Shown one piece after another: positions 23,012 to 32,381 of a DNA stretch of 38,736 nt. A program made the translations under genes and the position numbers. How positions within the stretch are numbered: the stretch's first letter is position 1; every line of letters starts with the position of its first letter. The stretch lies in the NCBI GenBank assembly GCA_013297765.1, contig JAAFID010000014.1, forward strand, positions 1 to 38,736. Direction: 5' to 3'. The DNA comes from Cytophagales bacterium. Its GTDB lineage: Bacteria > Bacteroidota > Bacteroidia > Cytophagales > Cytophagaceae. The notes under the pieces were generated by a model. It was not told where the DNA came from. It ran no database searches and saw only the letters and a program-made list of their open reading frames with translations.

Positions 23012-24418
23012 ATGTATCATATCAAAACGATATACAAAAAAATGCTGGCCGACATCATTACGCCAGTAAGTATCTATTTAAAATTACGTGACAAATTTCC
23101 CAACAGCATATTGCTTGAGAGCTCTGATTACCACGGAAACGAAGACATATACTCTTACATTTGTTGCCAGCCAGTTGCGGGAATTAAAATAGAAAAAAAT
23201 ATCCTGAGTACTTATTTTCCAGATGGAAAAACAACTGAGGTAAGTATTACAAAAGCAACCAACATACCTAAAGAAATAAGCAATTTTGCTGCTTCGTTTG
23301 ATTCGCCAAAACTAGATTTACCCTTTATGACCGGCGGAATGTTTGGCTATTCTAATTACGATGCTGTGCGGTATTTTGAAGATATAGAAATTGACACTTA
23401 TACCACCGACCGTCGTCGCATTCCAGATTTGCAATACCATGTTTACCAATTTATAATTGTATTTAATCACTTCAACAATGAAGTTTGTATAATTGAAAAT
23501 ACAAGCAGCGAGCCCAGTGTTTCCAATTTAGAATTGTTAGAAAATTATATTTTTCGGAAAGATTTTCCTTCTTACAATTTTGGATTGGTCGATAAGGAAG
23601 AGTCCAATTTTACAGACGAAGAATTTTTAAAAATATTACAAAAAGGAAAAGACCACTGCCATCGTGGCGATGTATTTCAAATAGTATTGTCACGCCGCTT
23701 TTTACGCCAGTACTCAGGCGACGACTTCAATGTTTATCGCAGTTTGAGGTCAATAAATCCATCACCTTATTTGTTTTATTTTGATTATGGCAGTTTCCGA
23801 ATTTTGGGTTCTTCGCCAGAGGCTCAAATAGTGGTAAAAAAGGGCAAAGCCACAATATATCCTATTGCTGGTACTTTTAAGCGGTCGGGCAACGACATTC
23901 AAGATTACGATTTAGCAAAACAATTGCTAGACGACCCAAAGGAAAATGCAGAGCACATCATGCTGGTAGATCTTGCTCGCAATGACCTAAGCCGCCATTG
24001 CCATCATGTGAAGGTAGAGACCTTGAAAGAAGTGCAATATTATTCTCATGTGATACATTTGGTTTCCAAAGTAAGTGGGATTCTTGAAAATCAGGATAGT
24101 TTCATGGACATTGTAGCAGATACTTTCCCAGCAGGTACCCTCTCGGGAGCCCCTAAATACAAGGCGATGGAAATTATTAATCAATTGGAAAATGGGAATC
24201 GTGGTTATTATGGTGGTTGTATTGGATACATTGGGTTTAACAATGAATTCAACAGTGCCATCATGATTCGCTCTATATTGAGCAAAGACAATGTGCTGTA
24301 CTACCAAGCCGGAGCAGGCGTAGTAGCACTTTCAAAAATCGAAAACGAATTGCAAGAAGTAAACAATAAGTTGGCGGCATTAAAAAAAGCAATAGAACTG
24401 GCGGCGGCGGTTAATTAA
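23012..24418 (+). CDS. trpE: Anthranilate synthase component I
   Basis: Converts chorismate to anthranilate using ammonia from TrpG; the first committed step of tryptophan synthesis. 468 residues. The N-terminal domain holds LLESS (34-38), the Trp-binding motif of feedback-sensitive TrpE. The chorismate-binding domain contains GDVFQIVLSRRF, NPSPYLFYFDYG, GSSPEAQI, YPIAGTFKR, HIMLVDLARNDL, PAGTLSGAPKYKAM and YYGGCIGYIGF. The operon is therefore controlled both by attenuation and probably by allosteric feedback. Start at 23012 is the first ATG; M11 (MLADIITPVS) is an alternative. Confidence 0.95.
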   Translation: MYHIKTIYKKMLADIITPVSIYLKLRDKFPNSILLESSDYHGNEDIYSYICCQPVAGIKIEKNILSTYFPDGKTTEVSITKATNIPKEISNFAASFDSPKLDLPFMTGGMFGYSNYDAVRYFEDIEIDTYTTDRRRIPDLQYHVYQFIIVFNHFNNEVCIIENTSSEPSVSNLELLENYIFRKDFPSYNFGLVDKEESNFTDEEFLKILQKGKDHCHRGDVFQIVLSRRFLRQYSGDDFNVYRSLRSINPSPYLFYFDYGSFRILGSSPEAQIVVKKGKATIYPIAGTFKRSGNDIQDYDLAKQLLDDPKENAEHIMLVDLARNDLSRHCHHVKVETLKEVQYYSHVIHLVSKVSGILENQDSFMDIVADTFPAGTLSGAPKYKAMEIINQLENGNRGYYGGCIGYIGFNNEFNSAIMIRSILSKDNVLYYQAGAGVVALSKIENELQEVNNKLAALKKAIELAAAVN

Positions 24419-24448
24419 TACTTCTATCATTAAATATTTCATAAAAAC

Positions 24449-25018
24449 ATGAAACTACTTATTCTCGACAACTACGATTCATTTGTTTACAACATCGTTC
24501 ACATCATACGTGAATTGGGCTTTGGCAAAGAAATGGACATATTTCGCAACGATAAAATTGCCCTTGCCGATGTTGCCAAATACGATAAAATATTGCTTTC
24601 TCCTGGCCCAGGAATTCCTTCTGAAGCTGGCATAATGCAGGATTTGGTAAAACAGTATGGAAGTACAAAAAGTATATTTGGCGTATGCCTCGGTCACCAA
24701 TGTATAGGAGAAGTTTACGGTGCATCACTCACCAATCTGGCAAATGTGTATCATGGTTTAGCCATTCCTACCAATATTCTTTCCGATGATATTTTATTTC
24801 AAAATATTCCTAAAAAAATTACCTGCGGACGCTATCATTCTTGGGCAATAGATCCAAAGTCTGATTTGTCAAATATAACCGTAACTGCTACCGATGATGA
24901 AGGTAATATTATGGCTATAAGGCATAAAAAATACGATGTATGCGGCGTACAGTTTCACCCTGAGTCTGTAATGACAGAACATGGAAAACTGATCATTGAA
25001 AACTGGTTGAACAATTAA
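24449..25018 (+). CDS. trpG: Anthranilate synthase component II (glutamine amidotransferase)
   Basis: Glutaminase subunit supplying ammonia to TrpE. 189 residues of class I amidotransferase: LDNYDSFVYNI at the start, SPGPGIPSEAG (51-61), the nucleophile C80 in GVCLGHQ, RYHSW (128-132), and H170/E172 in QFHPES. It lies 30 bases after trpE and 18 before trpD. In many bacteria this subunit also serves para-aminobenzoate synthesis; no pabB is visible here, so a dual role cannot be judged. Confidence 0.95.
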   Translation: MKLLILDNYDSFVYNIVHIIRELGFGKEMDIFRNDKIALADVAKYDKILLSPGPGIPSEAGIMQDLVKQYGSTKSIFGVCLGHQCIGEVYGASLTNLANVYHGLAIPTNILSDDILFQNIPKKITCGRYHSWAIDPKSDLSNITVTATDDEGNIMAIRHKKYDVCGVQFHPESVMTEHGKLIIENWLNN

Positions 25019-25036
25019 AATATTTCAAAATTTCAA

Positions 25037-26029
25037 ATGAAAGAAACACTACAATTTCTTTTTGAACACCGCACTTTGTCAAAAGAGCAAGCGAAACTTG
25101 CACTAGTAGATTTGGCACTAGGTAAGGCTAACCCAGCTCAAATGGCAGCGTTCATGACCGTGTTTATGATGCGGACTGCTACCGTAGAAGAGCTTGAAGG
25201 CTTTAAAGATGCTATGCTAGAGCTTTGTATTCCTATAGATTTAGCGGCATACAACCCCATAGATTTGTGTGGTACTGGTGGCGATGGCAAAGATACTTTT
25301 AATGTGAGCACTATCGCTTCTTTTGTGGTTGCAGGTGCAGGTGTAAAGGTGGCCAAACATGGCAATTATGGCGTATCGTCGGCGGTGGGGTCTTCTAATA
25401 TTTTAGAACATTTTGGAATTAAATTTTCTAATGAAATAGACGTGCTGAAAAAGCAAATAGAAAATATTGGAATATGCCTGTTACATGCTCCGCTATTTCA
25501 CCCAGCCATGAAGAACGTTGCTCCCATCAGAAAAGAACTGGGGGTGAAAACTTTTTTCAATATGTTGGGACCATTGGTGAACCCATCTCGGCCTAAAAAA
25601 CAAATGGTAGGTGTATTTAGCCTAGAATTGGCAAGGCTCTATGCGTATTTATTTCAAAAAACTTCCACACAATACACCATCTTACATTCGCTTGGTGGCT
25701 ATGATGAAATATCGCTTACCAGTGGAGTAAAAATAATTTCTAACCAATCAGAAAAAATTGTATTTCCAGCCGATTTGGGTTTTGAAAGACTTGATGCAGC
25801 AGCTATAGTCTCAGGTAAAACCATAGAAGCATCGGCAAAAATATTTGCCAATGTGCTGAACAATGAAGCCACTACTGCACAGAAAAATGTAGTATTGGTC
25901 AATGCTGCCATGGCGATACAAACGGCATTGCCACAGCTTTCTTGGGCGGAAGCCGTTGAGAAAGCTAATGAATCATTAACATCAAAAAAAGCACTAAACG
26001 CTTTTACAACATTATTGAATTTTAAGTAA
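25037..26029 (+). CDS. trpD: Anthranilate phosphoribosyltransferase
   Basis: Adds phosphoribose from PRPP to anthranilate. 330 residues with the family signature GTGGDGKDTFNVST (79-92), KHGNYGVSSAVGSSNILEHFG and RKELGVKTFFNMLGPLVNPSRP. Stand-alone (not fused to trpG). Eight bases separate it from trpC. Confidence 0.96.
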   Translation: MKETLQFLFEHRTLSKEQAKLALVDLALGKANPAQMAAFMTVFMMRTATVEELEGFKDAMLELCIPIDLAAYNPIDLCGTGGDGKDTFNVSTIASFVVAGAGVKVAKHGNYGVSSAVGSSNILEHFGIKFSNEIDVLKKQIENIGICLLHAPLFHPAMKNVAPIRKELGVKTFFNMLGPLVNPSRPKKQMVGVFSLELARLYAYLFQKTSTQYTILHSLGGYDEISLTSGVKIISNQSEKIVFPADLGFERLDAAAIVSGKTIEASAKIFANVLNNEATTAQKNVVLVNAAMAIQTALPQLSWAEAVEKANESLTSKKALNAFTTLLNFK

Positions 26030-26037
26030 GCACGACT

Positions 26038-26847
26038 ATGCCACAAAATATATTAGATCAAATCATAGAACGCAAAAAACAAGAAGTAAAAGCTGCTAAA
26101 GCCCGCACTCCAGAGCACATACTGGAGCGTACAGAGGCATTTGGCGAGAAGGCAATATCATTTGCAGCCGCCATTCGCAACCAAGACAAGGCTGGAATTA
26201 TTGCTGAACACAAGCGGCAATCGCCATCAAGAGGAATAATTAACGATAAAGTTACTTTGAAACAAGTAGTGCTGGGGTATCAAAATGCAGGAGCTTCGGC
26301 AGTATCAGTGCTTACCGACACAGATTTTTTTGGTGGTAGCAATAATGATTTGATAGAAGCCCGTGCACTATTGCAACTGCCTATACTTCGCAAAGATTTT
26401 ATCATTTCAGAATATCAAATTTTAGAAGCCAAGGCACTAGGTGCCGACGCAATATTGCTAATAGCTGCGGCATTAAAGCCAAATAAGCTCAACTCGCTTG
26501 CAGCCTACGCCAAAGAAATGGGACTGGAAGTATTGATGGAAGTGCACAACCGTGAAGAACTAGAAAGTAGCCTGAACGACTACATAGACGTGGTAGGCGT
26601 AAATAATCGCAACCTCAAAGATTTCTCGCAAAGTATAGAGACGTCGATTGAATTGGCTGAATTTATTCCGAAACAATTTTTAAAAATCTCTGAAAGCAGC
26701 ATCAGCAAAGCAGATACGATTATGACGTTGCGTAAACATGGGTATAGAGGTTTTTTAATTGGTGAAACATTTATGAAACAACCCAACCCTGGCGAGGCTT
26801 GCAACGAGCTATACGAGCAAGTAAGAGGGTTGCTTATTAAAAATTAA
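26038..26847 (+). CDS. trpC: Indole-3-glycerol phosphate synthase
   Basis: TIM-barrel enzyme closing the indole ring. 269 residues with IIAEHKRQSPSRGII (54-68, conserved E and K), LRKDFII (117-123, the catalytic-acid lysine is K119), LMEVHNREEL (E168), GVNNRNLKDF (187-196) and ISESSI (217-222). Not fused to trpF, which follows after 5 bases. Confidence 0.96.
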   Translation: MPQNILDQIIERKKQEVKAAKARTPEHILERTEAFGEKAISFAAAIRNQDKAGIIAEHKRQSPSRGIINDKVTLKQVVLGYQNAGASAVSVLTDTDFFGGSNNDLIEARALLQLPILRKDFIISEYQILEAKALGADAILLIAAALKPNKLNSLAAYAKEMGLEVLMEVHNREELESSLNDYIDVVGVNNRNLKDFSQSIETSIELAEFIPKQFLKISESSISKADTIMTLRKHGYRGFLIGETFMKQPNPGEACNELYEQVRGLLIKN

Positions 26848-26852
26848 AAACG

Positions 26853-27494
26853 ATGAAATTAAAAGTCTGCGGCCTTAAATATACCTCAAACATTGCTGCA
26901 TTGGCAACAGTGCAGCCCGATTATATGGGCTTTATATTTTACCCCAAATCGAAGCGGTATGTGGGTCTAGAGCTGGCTTTAGAAACATTGGCTGCTGTAC
27001 CCACAACGATTGAAAAAGTAGCCGTATTTGTGAATGAAACTTTAGAAAATATGCTGTTGATTTGTATAAAATATGGATTTAAAACGATACAACTTCATGG
27101 CGACGAAACCACTGATACTGCTGAACAATTGAGCAAATTAGGCTATACCGTTATCAAAGCATTTTCGGTCGATAAAGATTTCGATTTTAAAAATACATTG
27201 CCCTACAGAACTTTCTGTAGCTATTTTTTGTTCGATACCAAAGGCGATGGTTACGGCGGTACAGGGCATCAATTTGACTGGAATTTACTTTGCAATTATG
27301 ACCAAATAACCCCTTACTTTTTAAGTGGGGGAATAGACCTGCAAAATGTAGAAGCCATCAAAAAAATGACTAACTTCAATATACACGCCATCGACATCAA
27401 CAGTAAGTTTGAGCTAGAGCCGGGCTTGAAAGATGTGGAAAAAGTAAGGTTATTCAAACAAAAGATGGATACCGATAAGGTAACAGACCAATAA
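26853..27494 (+). CDS. trpF: Phosphoribosylanthranilate isomerase
   Basis: Amadori isomerase on the path to indole-glycerol phosphate. 213 residues: KVCG with the general base C6, GFIFYPKSKRYV, VAVFVNE, IQLHGDE, the catalytic D128 in LFDTKGDGYGGTG, FLSGGI and a phosphate-binding end AIDINSKFE. The last motif departs slightly from the usual D-x-S-S-G-V-E. Short gap to trpC; 41 bases before trpB. Confidence 0.94.
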   Translation: MKLKVCGLKYTSNIAALATVQPDYMGFIFYPKSKRYVGLELALETLAAVPTTIEKVAVFVNETLENMLLICIKYGFKTIQLHGDETTDTAEQLSKLGYTVIKAFSVDKDFDFKNTLPYRTFCSYFLFDTKGDGYGGTGHQFDWNLLCNYDQITPYFLSGGIDLQNVEAIKKMTNFNIHAIDINSKFELEPGLKDVEKVRLFKQKMDTDKVTDQ

Positions 27495-27535
27495 TAATTT
27501 CAGTTAAAAAACACTAGCACTACAATAAATAGACT

Positions 27536-28729
27536 ATGCAATACTCAGTAAACGAAAAAGGATATTACGGAAATTTTGGCGGTGCATATATCCCCGAAAT
27601 GCTGTACCCAAATGTGGAAGAACTGCAACAAAAATATTTGCAAATAATATACGAGCCATCGTTTCAAGCAGAGTTTCAGCAATTGCTGGAAGACTATGTG
27701 GGGCGGCCTACACCACTGTTTTATGCTAAGCGACTTTCTGAAAAATACCAAACAAATATTTACCTGAAAAGGGAAGACTTGTGCCATACCGGTGCTCATA
27801 AAATCAACAATACCATAGGGCAAATATTGCTTGCCAAGCGATTAGGTAAAACCAGAATAATTGCTGAAACTGGGGCTGGGCAACACGGGGTTGCTACTGC
27901 TACAGTGTGTGCATTGATGGGCTACGAGTGTATTGTGTACATGGGTGCAGTGGATATTGAGCGGCAAAAACCTAATGTAGAGCGTATGCGGATGCTAGGG
28001 GCAGAAGTGCGACCTGCAGTTTCAGGTAGCCAAACGTTGAAAGACGCCACCAACGAAGCCATCAGAGACTGGATAAATAATCCTGCAGATACCCATTACA
28101 TCATAGGTTCTGTGGTTGGGCCTCATCCTTATCCTGACATGGTCGCGAGATTTCAATCAGTGATAAGTGAGGAAATTCAAGAGCAATTACTAGAAAAAAC
28201 GGGGCATTCAAATCCCAATTATGTAATAGCCTGTGTAGGCGGCGGCAGCAATGCGGCTGGTGCATTTTACCATTATCTTGACCAATTGGACGTAAAATTG
28301 ATAGCCGTAGAAGCTGCTGGGAAAGGCGTAAATAGTGGGTTTTCGGCAGCTACCACGTATTTGGGCAAACCTGGAATTATTCACGGAAGTAAAACCTTGC
28401 TAATGCAAACCGAAGATGGGCAAATAGTAGAACCACATTCCATATCCGCAGGGTTAGACTACCCAGGCATAGGACCTATTCACGCCCATTTGTTCGACTC
28501 TGGCCGAGGAGAATTTTTCAGCATCACCGACGAAGAAGCATTCAAAGCCGCCATGATGTTGAGCCGTACCGAGGGCATTATTCCTGCACTAGAAACAGCT
28601 CATGCAATTGCAGTATTGGAAAATATAAGTTTCAAGAAAGACGATGTGGTCGTTATTAATCTTTCTGGCAGGGGCGATAAAGATTTAATGACGTATATCA
28701 CCAGAAAAGAAGAGTTTATGAGCAAGTAG
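27536..28729 (+). CDS. trpB: Tryptophan synthase beta chain
   Basis: PLP enzyme joining indole and serine. 397 residues, the TrpB1 type that pairs with Trp[14 protein letters not shown] at the start, PLP lysine K89 in HTGAHKINN, the catalytic E111 in [17 protein letters not shown] for the PLP phosphate, GLDYPGIGP, and LSGRGDKD at the end. Directly followed not by trpA, as in most operons, but by a coiled-coil PD-(D/E)XK-like gene. Confidence 0.96.
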   Translation: MQYSVNEKGYYGNFGGAYIPEMLYPNVEELQQKYLQIIYEPSFQAEFQQLLEDYVGRPTPLFYAKRLSEKYQTNIYLKREDLCHTGAHKINNTIGQILLAKRLGKTRIIAETGAGQHGVATATVCALMGYECIVYMGAVDIERQKPNVERMRMLGAEVRPAVSGSQTLKDATNEAIRDWINNPADTHYIIGSVVGPHPYPDMVARFQSVISEEIQEQLLEKTGHSNPNYVIACVGGGSNAAGAFYHYLDQLDVKLIAVEAAGKGVNSGFSAATTYLGKPGIIHGSKTLLMQTEDGQIVEPHSISAGLDYPGIGPIHAHLFDSGRGEFFSITDEEAFKAAMMLSRTEGIIPALETAHAIAVLENISFKKDDVVVINLSGRGDKDLMTYITRKEEFMSK

Positions 28730-28787
28730 ATGAACTCAGTTTTGTAATGAATAAAAATATTTGAAAAATTAAAAAAGAATAAAAGCC

Positions 28788-29441
28788 ATGGCAGCAATCA
28801 CTTATGAAAGCGTAATGGAGTTAATCCAAAAAAGCACTGAAAATATAGATCGTGTCTCTGATAATTTATCTCAACGGATTACTGAAACGAATGATCGATT
28901 AACTAAGCAAATTACTGAAACGAATGATCGATTAACTAGAAGCATAGAGCAAGTTTCTAGAAATATGGACAGGCGGAATGATGAACTTAACAAAAAAATA
29001 AGCGAATATGGTGATACGCTAGGGCGACTAGCTGAAGAGCAGGTAAAAGAAGATTTGGTAAACAAATTTGAAAAATGGGGCATTCCCATACACACCTACA
29101 CCACTCACCTAGTGCACATGGACAAGAAAGGAATTTTTAAATATGAAATTGACATTTTGCTTTACAATACCGATTATGTAGTAGCCATAGAAGTAAAAAA
29201 TCAATTAAAAAAAGACCATATTGATGAGCATTTGGCAAGAATTAAAAAAATTCAAGAACACCCTATGTCAGGTATTGAAGGCAAAATAATATTAGGTGGT
29301 GTAGCCAGTATGATTATTCCTGAACATTTGAATGAATACGCACAATCCAAAGGTTTATTTTTAATAAAGCCAAGTGGAGAAATGATGAAAATTGCCAATA
29401 ACAAAAAAACCTTTAAGCCTAAAGAATGGCGAGTAAAATAA
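28788..29441 (+). CDS. Coiled-coil protein with PD-(D/E)XK nuclease-like domain, inside the trp operon
   Basis: 217 residues. Residues 10-85 form a polar coiled coil with an internal 11-residue repeat (ITETNDRLTKQ / ITETNDRLTRS). Residues 84-195 look like a PD-(D/E)XK nuclease-fold domain: E84 or E85, D122 in YEIDILL, then E135-x-K137 in AIEVKNQ. The motif spacing fits the restriction-endonuclease-like fold, and the layout resembles DUF3782-type proteins. Whether it cuts DNA is unknown. It lies in the same orientation 58 bases after trpB and 68 before trpA, so it must be carried on the trp mRNA. It has no known role in tryptophan synthesis and looks like an inserted gene. Confidence 0.75.
   Translation: MAAITYESVMELIQKSTENIDRVSDNLSQRITETNDRLTKQITETNDRLTRSIEQVSRNMDRRNDELNKKISEYGDTLGRLAEEQVKEDLVNKFEKWGIPIHTYTTHLVHMDKKGIFKYEIDILLYNTDYVVAIEVKNQLKKDHIDEHLARIKKIQEHPMSGIEGKIILGGVASMIIPEHLNEYAQSKGLFLIKPSGEMMKIANNKKTFKPKEWRVK
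28878..28938 (+). repeat. Tandem repeat in the coiled coil (period 33 bp)
   Basis: A 28-bp unit at 28878-28905 is repeated exactly at 28911-28938, encoding ITETNDRLT twice. Perfect identity at DNA level indicates a recent duplication; such repeats can gain or lose copies in steps of 11 residues and stay in frame. Confidence 0.85.
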
Positions 29442-29509
29442 TTTCTAACACATTAAATTCTATTTAGAACCACTTACCATTTTTTCTCTTACACATTTAA
29501 CAGCGTAAC

Positions 29510-30301
29510 ATGATGCATACCCAAACTAAAATAGCCAATAGATTAACCACACTTTTTGAAACCAAAAAGAAGAATTTATTAAACATATATTTCACTGCTG
29601 GGTTTCCAGCCCTAGAAGATACTGTAACTATTCTTAAAGCCCTAGAAAAATCAGGGGTAGATATGATAGAGATAGGCATGCCATTCTCTGACCCATTGGC
29701 CGATGGGCCTACCATTCAACAAAGTAGCGAGGTGGCACTAGAAAATGGAATGTCTATTAAAAAATTATTTGAACAATTGGCTGGTATTCGTGAGCATATT
29801 TCTGTACCCATTATGCTCATGGGCTACCTCAACCCTGTGATGCAATATGGTGTAGCAGCTTTCTGCCGCAAAGCTGCCGAGGTGGGTGTCGATGGGTTGA
29901 TATTGCCCGATTTGCCTTTTGATGAATTCAATGAATTTTACAGCAGTTATTTTGAAGAAAATAACTTGTCAAATGTATTTTTGGTTACTCCAGAAACGTC
30001 TGATAAGCGACTGAAACAAATTGATGAGAGTGCTTCAGGCTTTATCTACGCCGTATCTACCAACAGCACTACTGGTGGTGCCAAAGATTTGAAGCAAGCA
30101 GAAGGTTATTTTCAAAAGCTAAAAGATGCCAATTTGAAAAATCCATTAATGATAGGTTTCAACATCAATAATAAAGAGAATTTTGATTTTGCCTGCCATT
30201 ATGCAAGTGGTGCTATCATTGGCAGTGCGTTTGTAAAAGCTATTAAAGACAGCAATAATTTGGAAAATGATGTTCAAAATTTCGTGGCTGGTCTAAGATA
30301 A
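29510..30301 (+). CDS. trpA: Tryptophan synthase alpha chain
   Basis: Cleaves indole-glycerol phosphate and channels indole to TrpB. 263 residues: YFTAGFP, the catalytic E54 in IEIGMPFSDPLADGPTIQ with D65, PIMLMGYLNPV, GVDGLILPDLPFDE, and AVSTNSTTGG. Two adjacent ATGs are possible starts. Last gene of the operon, followed by a long hairpin terminator. Confidence 0.95.
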   Translation: MMHTQTKIANRLTTLFETKKKNLLNIYFTAGFPALEDTVTILKALEKSGVDMIEIGMPFSDPLADGPTIQQSSEVALENGMSIKKLFEQLAGIREHISVPIMLMGYLNPVMQYGVAAFCRKAAEVGVDGLILPDLPFDEFNEFYSSYFEENNLSNVFLVTPETSDKRLKQIDESASGFIYAVSTNSTTGGAKDLKQAEGYFQKLKDANLKNPLMIGFNINNKENFDFACHYASGAIIGSAFVKAIKDSNNLENDVQNFVAGLR

Positions 30302-30390
30302 AATTGCCTTATATTCAATATTTAATAGTTTGCCAATTCAAAATTTAAAATTGAACACATCTATTTTTTTAAAGCCAATATTAGTTTTAA

Positions 30391-30436
30391 GCAAATTCAT
30401 GGAGTAAATGAGTTTCATTTCACTTCATGAATTTGC
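30391..30436. terminator. Terminator between trpA and the convergent secreted-protein gene
   Basis: GCAAATTCATG (30391-30401) pairs with CATGAATTTGC (30426-30436). The helix continues inward by about 10 more pairs with one bulged base, to a three-base loop. About 21 bp in total, between convergent stop codons. Confidence 0.8.
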
Positions 30437-30450
30437 CTTTTCATTTAATA

Positions 30451-31314
30451 TTATTGATGTATGTTTATTTTTAAAATTTGATTTTCAGTAGTTTTTACTA
30501 CATATATGCCATTTGGTAAATCTGAAATATTGATTTTTTCCGTATCTTTTAAAGTAGTAACCTCACCGCCCCAAACGGCAAATAATATTCCTGAAATGGA
30601 TTTATTGAGAAGTATGTAATCTTCATTTTGGCTTACTATTTCTAAGCTAGATGAGGCATCAATAACATTTTCTATTGCCAACAAACTGCTGCTGGTTTCT
30701 ATTCGCAAATTATCTATAATTACTTTAGCAACTGTTCCCGCAGAGTCTTTGGAAATTATGCCTGTAAATCTTAAAATTAGTGTGTCTGGGTTAGGCACCA
30801 CATTATTGGTATAAGTGATATAATTCTCTACTTTCCCATTTGTATTTAGGAAAGTATCAATCACAATTTCTTTAGAAAAACTTTTGCCATTGTCCCAAGA
30901 AGCAGCAAAGTTTAAAAAAGTGTATTTGGTATCTTGAGCATTCCCATTTTTCATGCTTTTTGCATCGAAAAATATTCTTGCTTTTTTGATAGTGGAAATT
31001 TCTGTTACATTTATTTTTATTGCTATTTGAGGGTTAAAGGTAGATGTGGGTGTCATGCCTAAAGAACTTTTGCCAGATATGGGGCTTTTTATTTCGGCAT
31101 ATACCCGTGAAGTTGTTTTTGCTTCATTGGCTATAATATATGGTTGTACCATTACCTCGCAATCTAATTTTGTGCAGCCAGTTGGGCTTACGGCAAATGG
31201 AGATTCAAAATCTGCCTTAAATTTTTCAATATAAGTTTCCGTATCCTGTGCATCAACTTTAGATAGTGTAAAAACGAATGCTAATAGCAAGGTGGTTGAA
31301 AATATCAGTTTCAT
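30451..31314 (-). CDS. Secreted protein with T9SS C-terminal sorting domain, function unknown
   Basis: 287 residues from the ATG at 31312-31314, beginning MKLIFSTTLLLAFVFTLSK with a signal peptide ending VDAQ. A longer reading from a TTG at 31383 would put 23 residues before the signal peptide and is rejected. The middle (about 25-215) looks like a beta-sandwich with paired Cys (CTKLDC). The last 75 residues resemble a type A T9SS sorting domain, ending ISDLPNGIYVVKTTENQILKINIHQ. So it is probably exported across the outer membrane and attached or released. Same strand as mreC, 106 bases downstream of it. Confidence 0.75.
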   Translation of the reverse strand: MKLIFSTTLLLAFVFTLSKVDAQDTETYIEKFKADFESPFAVSPTGCTKLDCEVMVQPYIIANEAKTTSRVYAEIKSPISGKSSLGMTPTSTFNPQIAIKINVTEISTIKKARIFFDAKSMKNGNAQDTKYTFLNFAASWDNGKSFSKEIVIDTFLNTNGKVENYITYTNNVVPNPDTLILRFTGIISKDSAGTVAKVIIDNLRIETSSSLLAIENVIDASSSLEIVSQNEDYILLNKSISGILFAVWGGEVTTLKDTEKINISDLPNGIYVVKTTENQILKINIHQ

Positions 31315-31420
31315 ATTGTTTTTTTTGGTCGATGAAAAATTTAAATTGATTGTAAAAATATATCCCTCAAAGATATATTCCAAATTAAATTTCTATAATT
31401 TGACGGTAAAAATGTCGTGT

Positions 31421-32266
31421 TTATTTTTTAGCTGAACCCAGTTGCAGCGTGTCCATCTCTAGCGAATCACGCTCTACAGAAAGATAATTTTCGATGATAT
31501 ACACATAGCTAAGTTTTGAAAAATCGGTCGATAGCAGCACTTTTATTTTGTAAAACGGTTTGCCTTCATCCATCGCAATCTCTTTTACTTTCCCTATTGC
31601 AATGCCTTTGGGGTACACTGAATTAAATCCTGAGGTAACTATGGTGTCGTTTATTTTCAACTGGTGGTGGCGACCTACATACAGCATTTGGGCATAACGA
31701 GGGTTTTTACCATCCCACTTTACAATGCCATCTATATTACCACGCTCTATTTGGGCCGATACTGCCCACTTACCATGCAACAACGATATTACGGTCGAAA
31801 AATGATTAGAACAAGCATTGACCTTGCCTACTACGCCTAGTGGCGAGACCACACCCATGCCTGGTTTGATACTGTCATCGTAACCCTTGTCTAAAGTCAA
31901 GTAATTGTTAAATCTGTTTGTTGAATTGTTGATAACCCTTGCAGATTTAAATTGAAAAGCATGATTTCTCAAATACACAGATTGGCCAGGAATAGCCTGC
32001 TCTTGAATGTTTCTTTTAGCTGTTAGTAATTGCCTTAGTTCCGCATTTTCTTTGGCCAATTGGTCGTTGATACTTTGCAATCTAAAATAAGAATAGACAT
32101 TGTTGATGACCAATAGTACCCTTCCAGAAATTCGGTTGGCAGAATTAAAATATACTGCACTTTGATAACTATTGCTCTGCACCACAAACGACAAACTTAA
32201 TATTTGCAATAGTGCAAATACAATAAAAGTTCGGTAGCGGTATAAAAATTGAAATAACTTATGCAT
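31421..32266 (-). CDS. mreC: Rod shape-determining protein MreC
   Basis: Periplasmic scaffold of the rod complex, linking MreB to PBP2. 281 residues: N-terminal membrane helix (about 12-30), coiled coil (about 60-90; NDQLAKENAELRQLL) and the double beta-barrel core with KGYDDSIKPGMGVVSPLGVVGKV and VTSGFNSVYPKGIAIGKV, both typical. It lies 115 bases downstream of mreB. mreD should follow, but the next gene on this strand is a T9SS secreted protein and mreD is found near 3.1-3.6 kb. Confidence 0.93.
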   Translation of the reverse strand: MHKLFQFLYRYRTFIVFALLQILSLSFVVQSNSYQSAVYFNSANRISGRVLLVINNVYSYFRLQSINDQLAKENAELRQLLTAKRNIQEQAIPGQSVYLRNHAFQFKSARVINNSTNRFNNYLTLDKGYDDSIKPGMGVVSPLGVVGKVNACSNHFSTVISLLHGKWAVSAQIERGNIDGIVKWDGKNPRYAQMLYVGRHHQLKINDTIVTSGFNSVYPKGIAIGKVKEIAMDEGKPFYKIKVLLSTDFSKLSYVYIIENYLSVERDSLEMDTLQLGSAKK

Positions 32267-32381
32267 TAGCTTTGTAAATAGGTATCAATAATAATTTTGC
32301 TAATACGCAGAGGTTAATTGCTGCAAAGCATTGTCTATATTCATCTGCAGCCATGTAAAATTATTCTTTTTAAACATTAAA

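Noticed and set aside
28878-28938. Tandem repeat considered as a CRISPR fragment
   Set aside because: Only two units with a 5-base interval, in frame in a coiled-coil gene; it is a protein repeat.
31315-31383. TTG start extending the T9SS secreted protein by 23 residues
   Set aside because: It would place polar residues before a good signal peptide that begins at the ATG at 31314.
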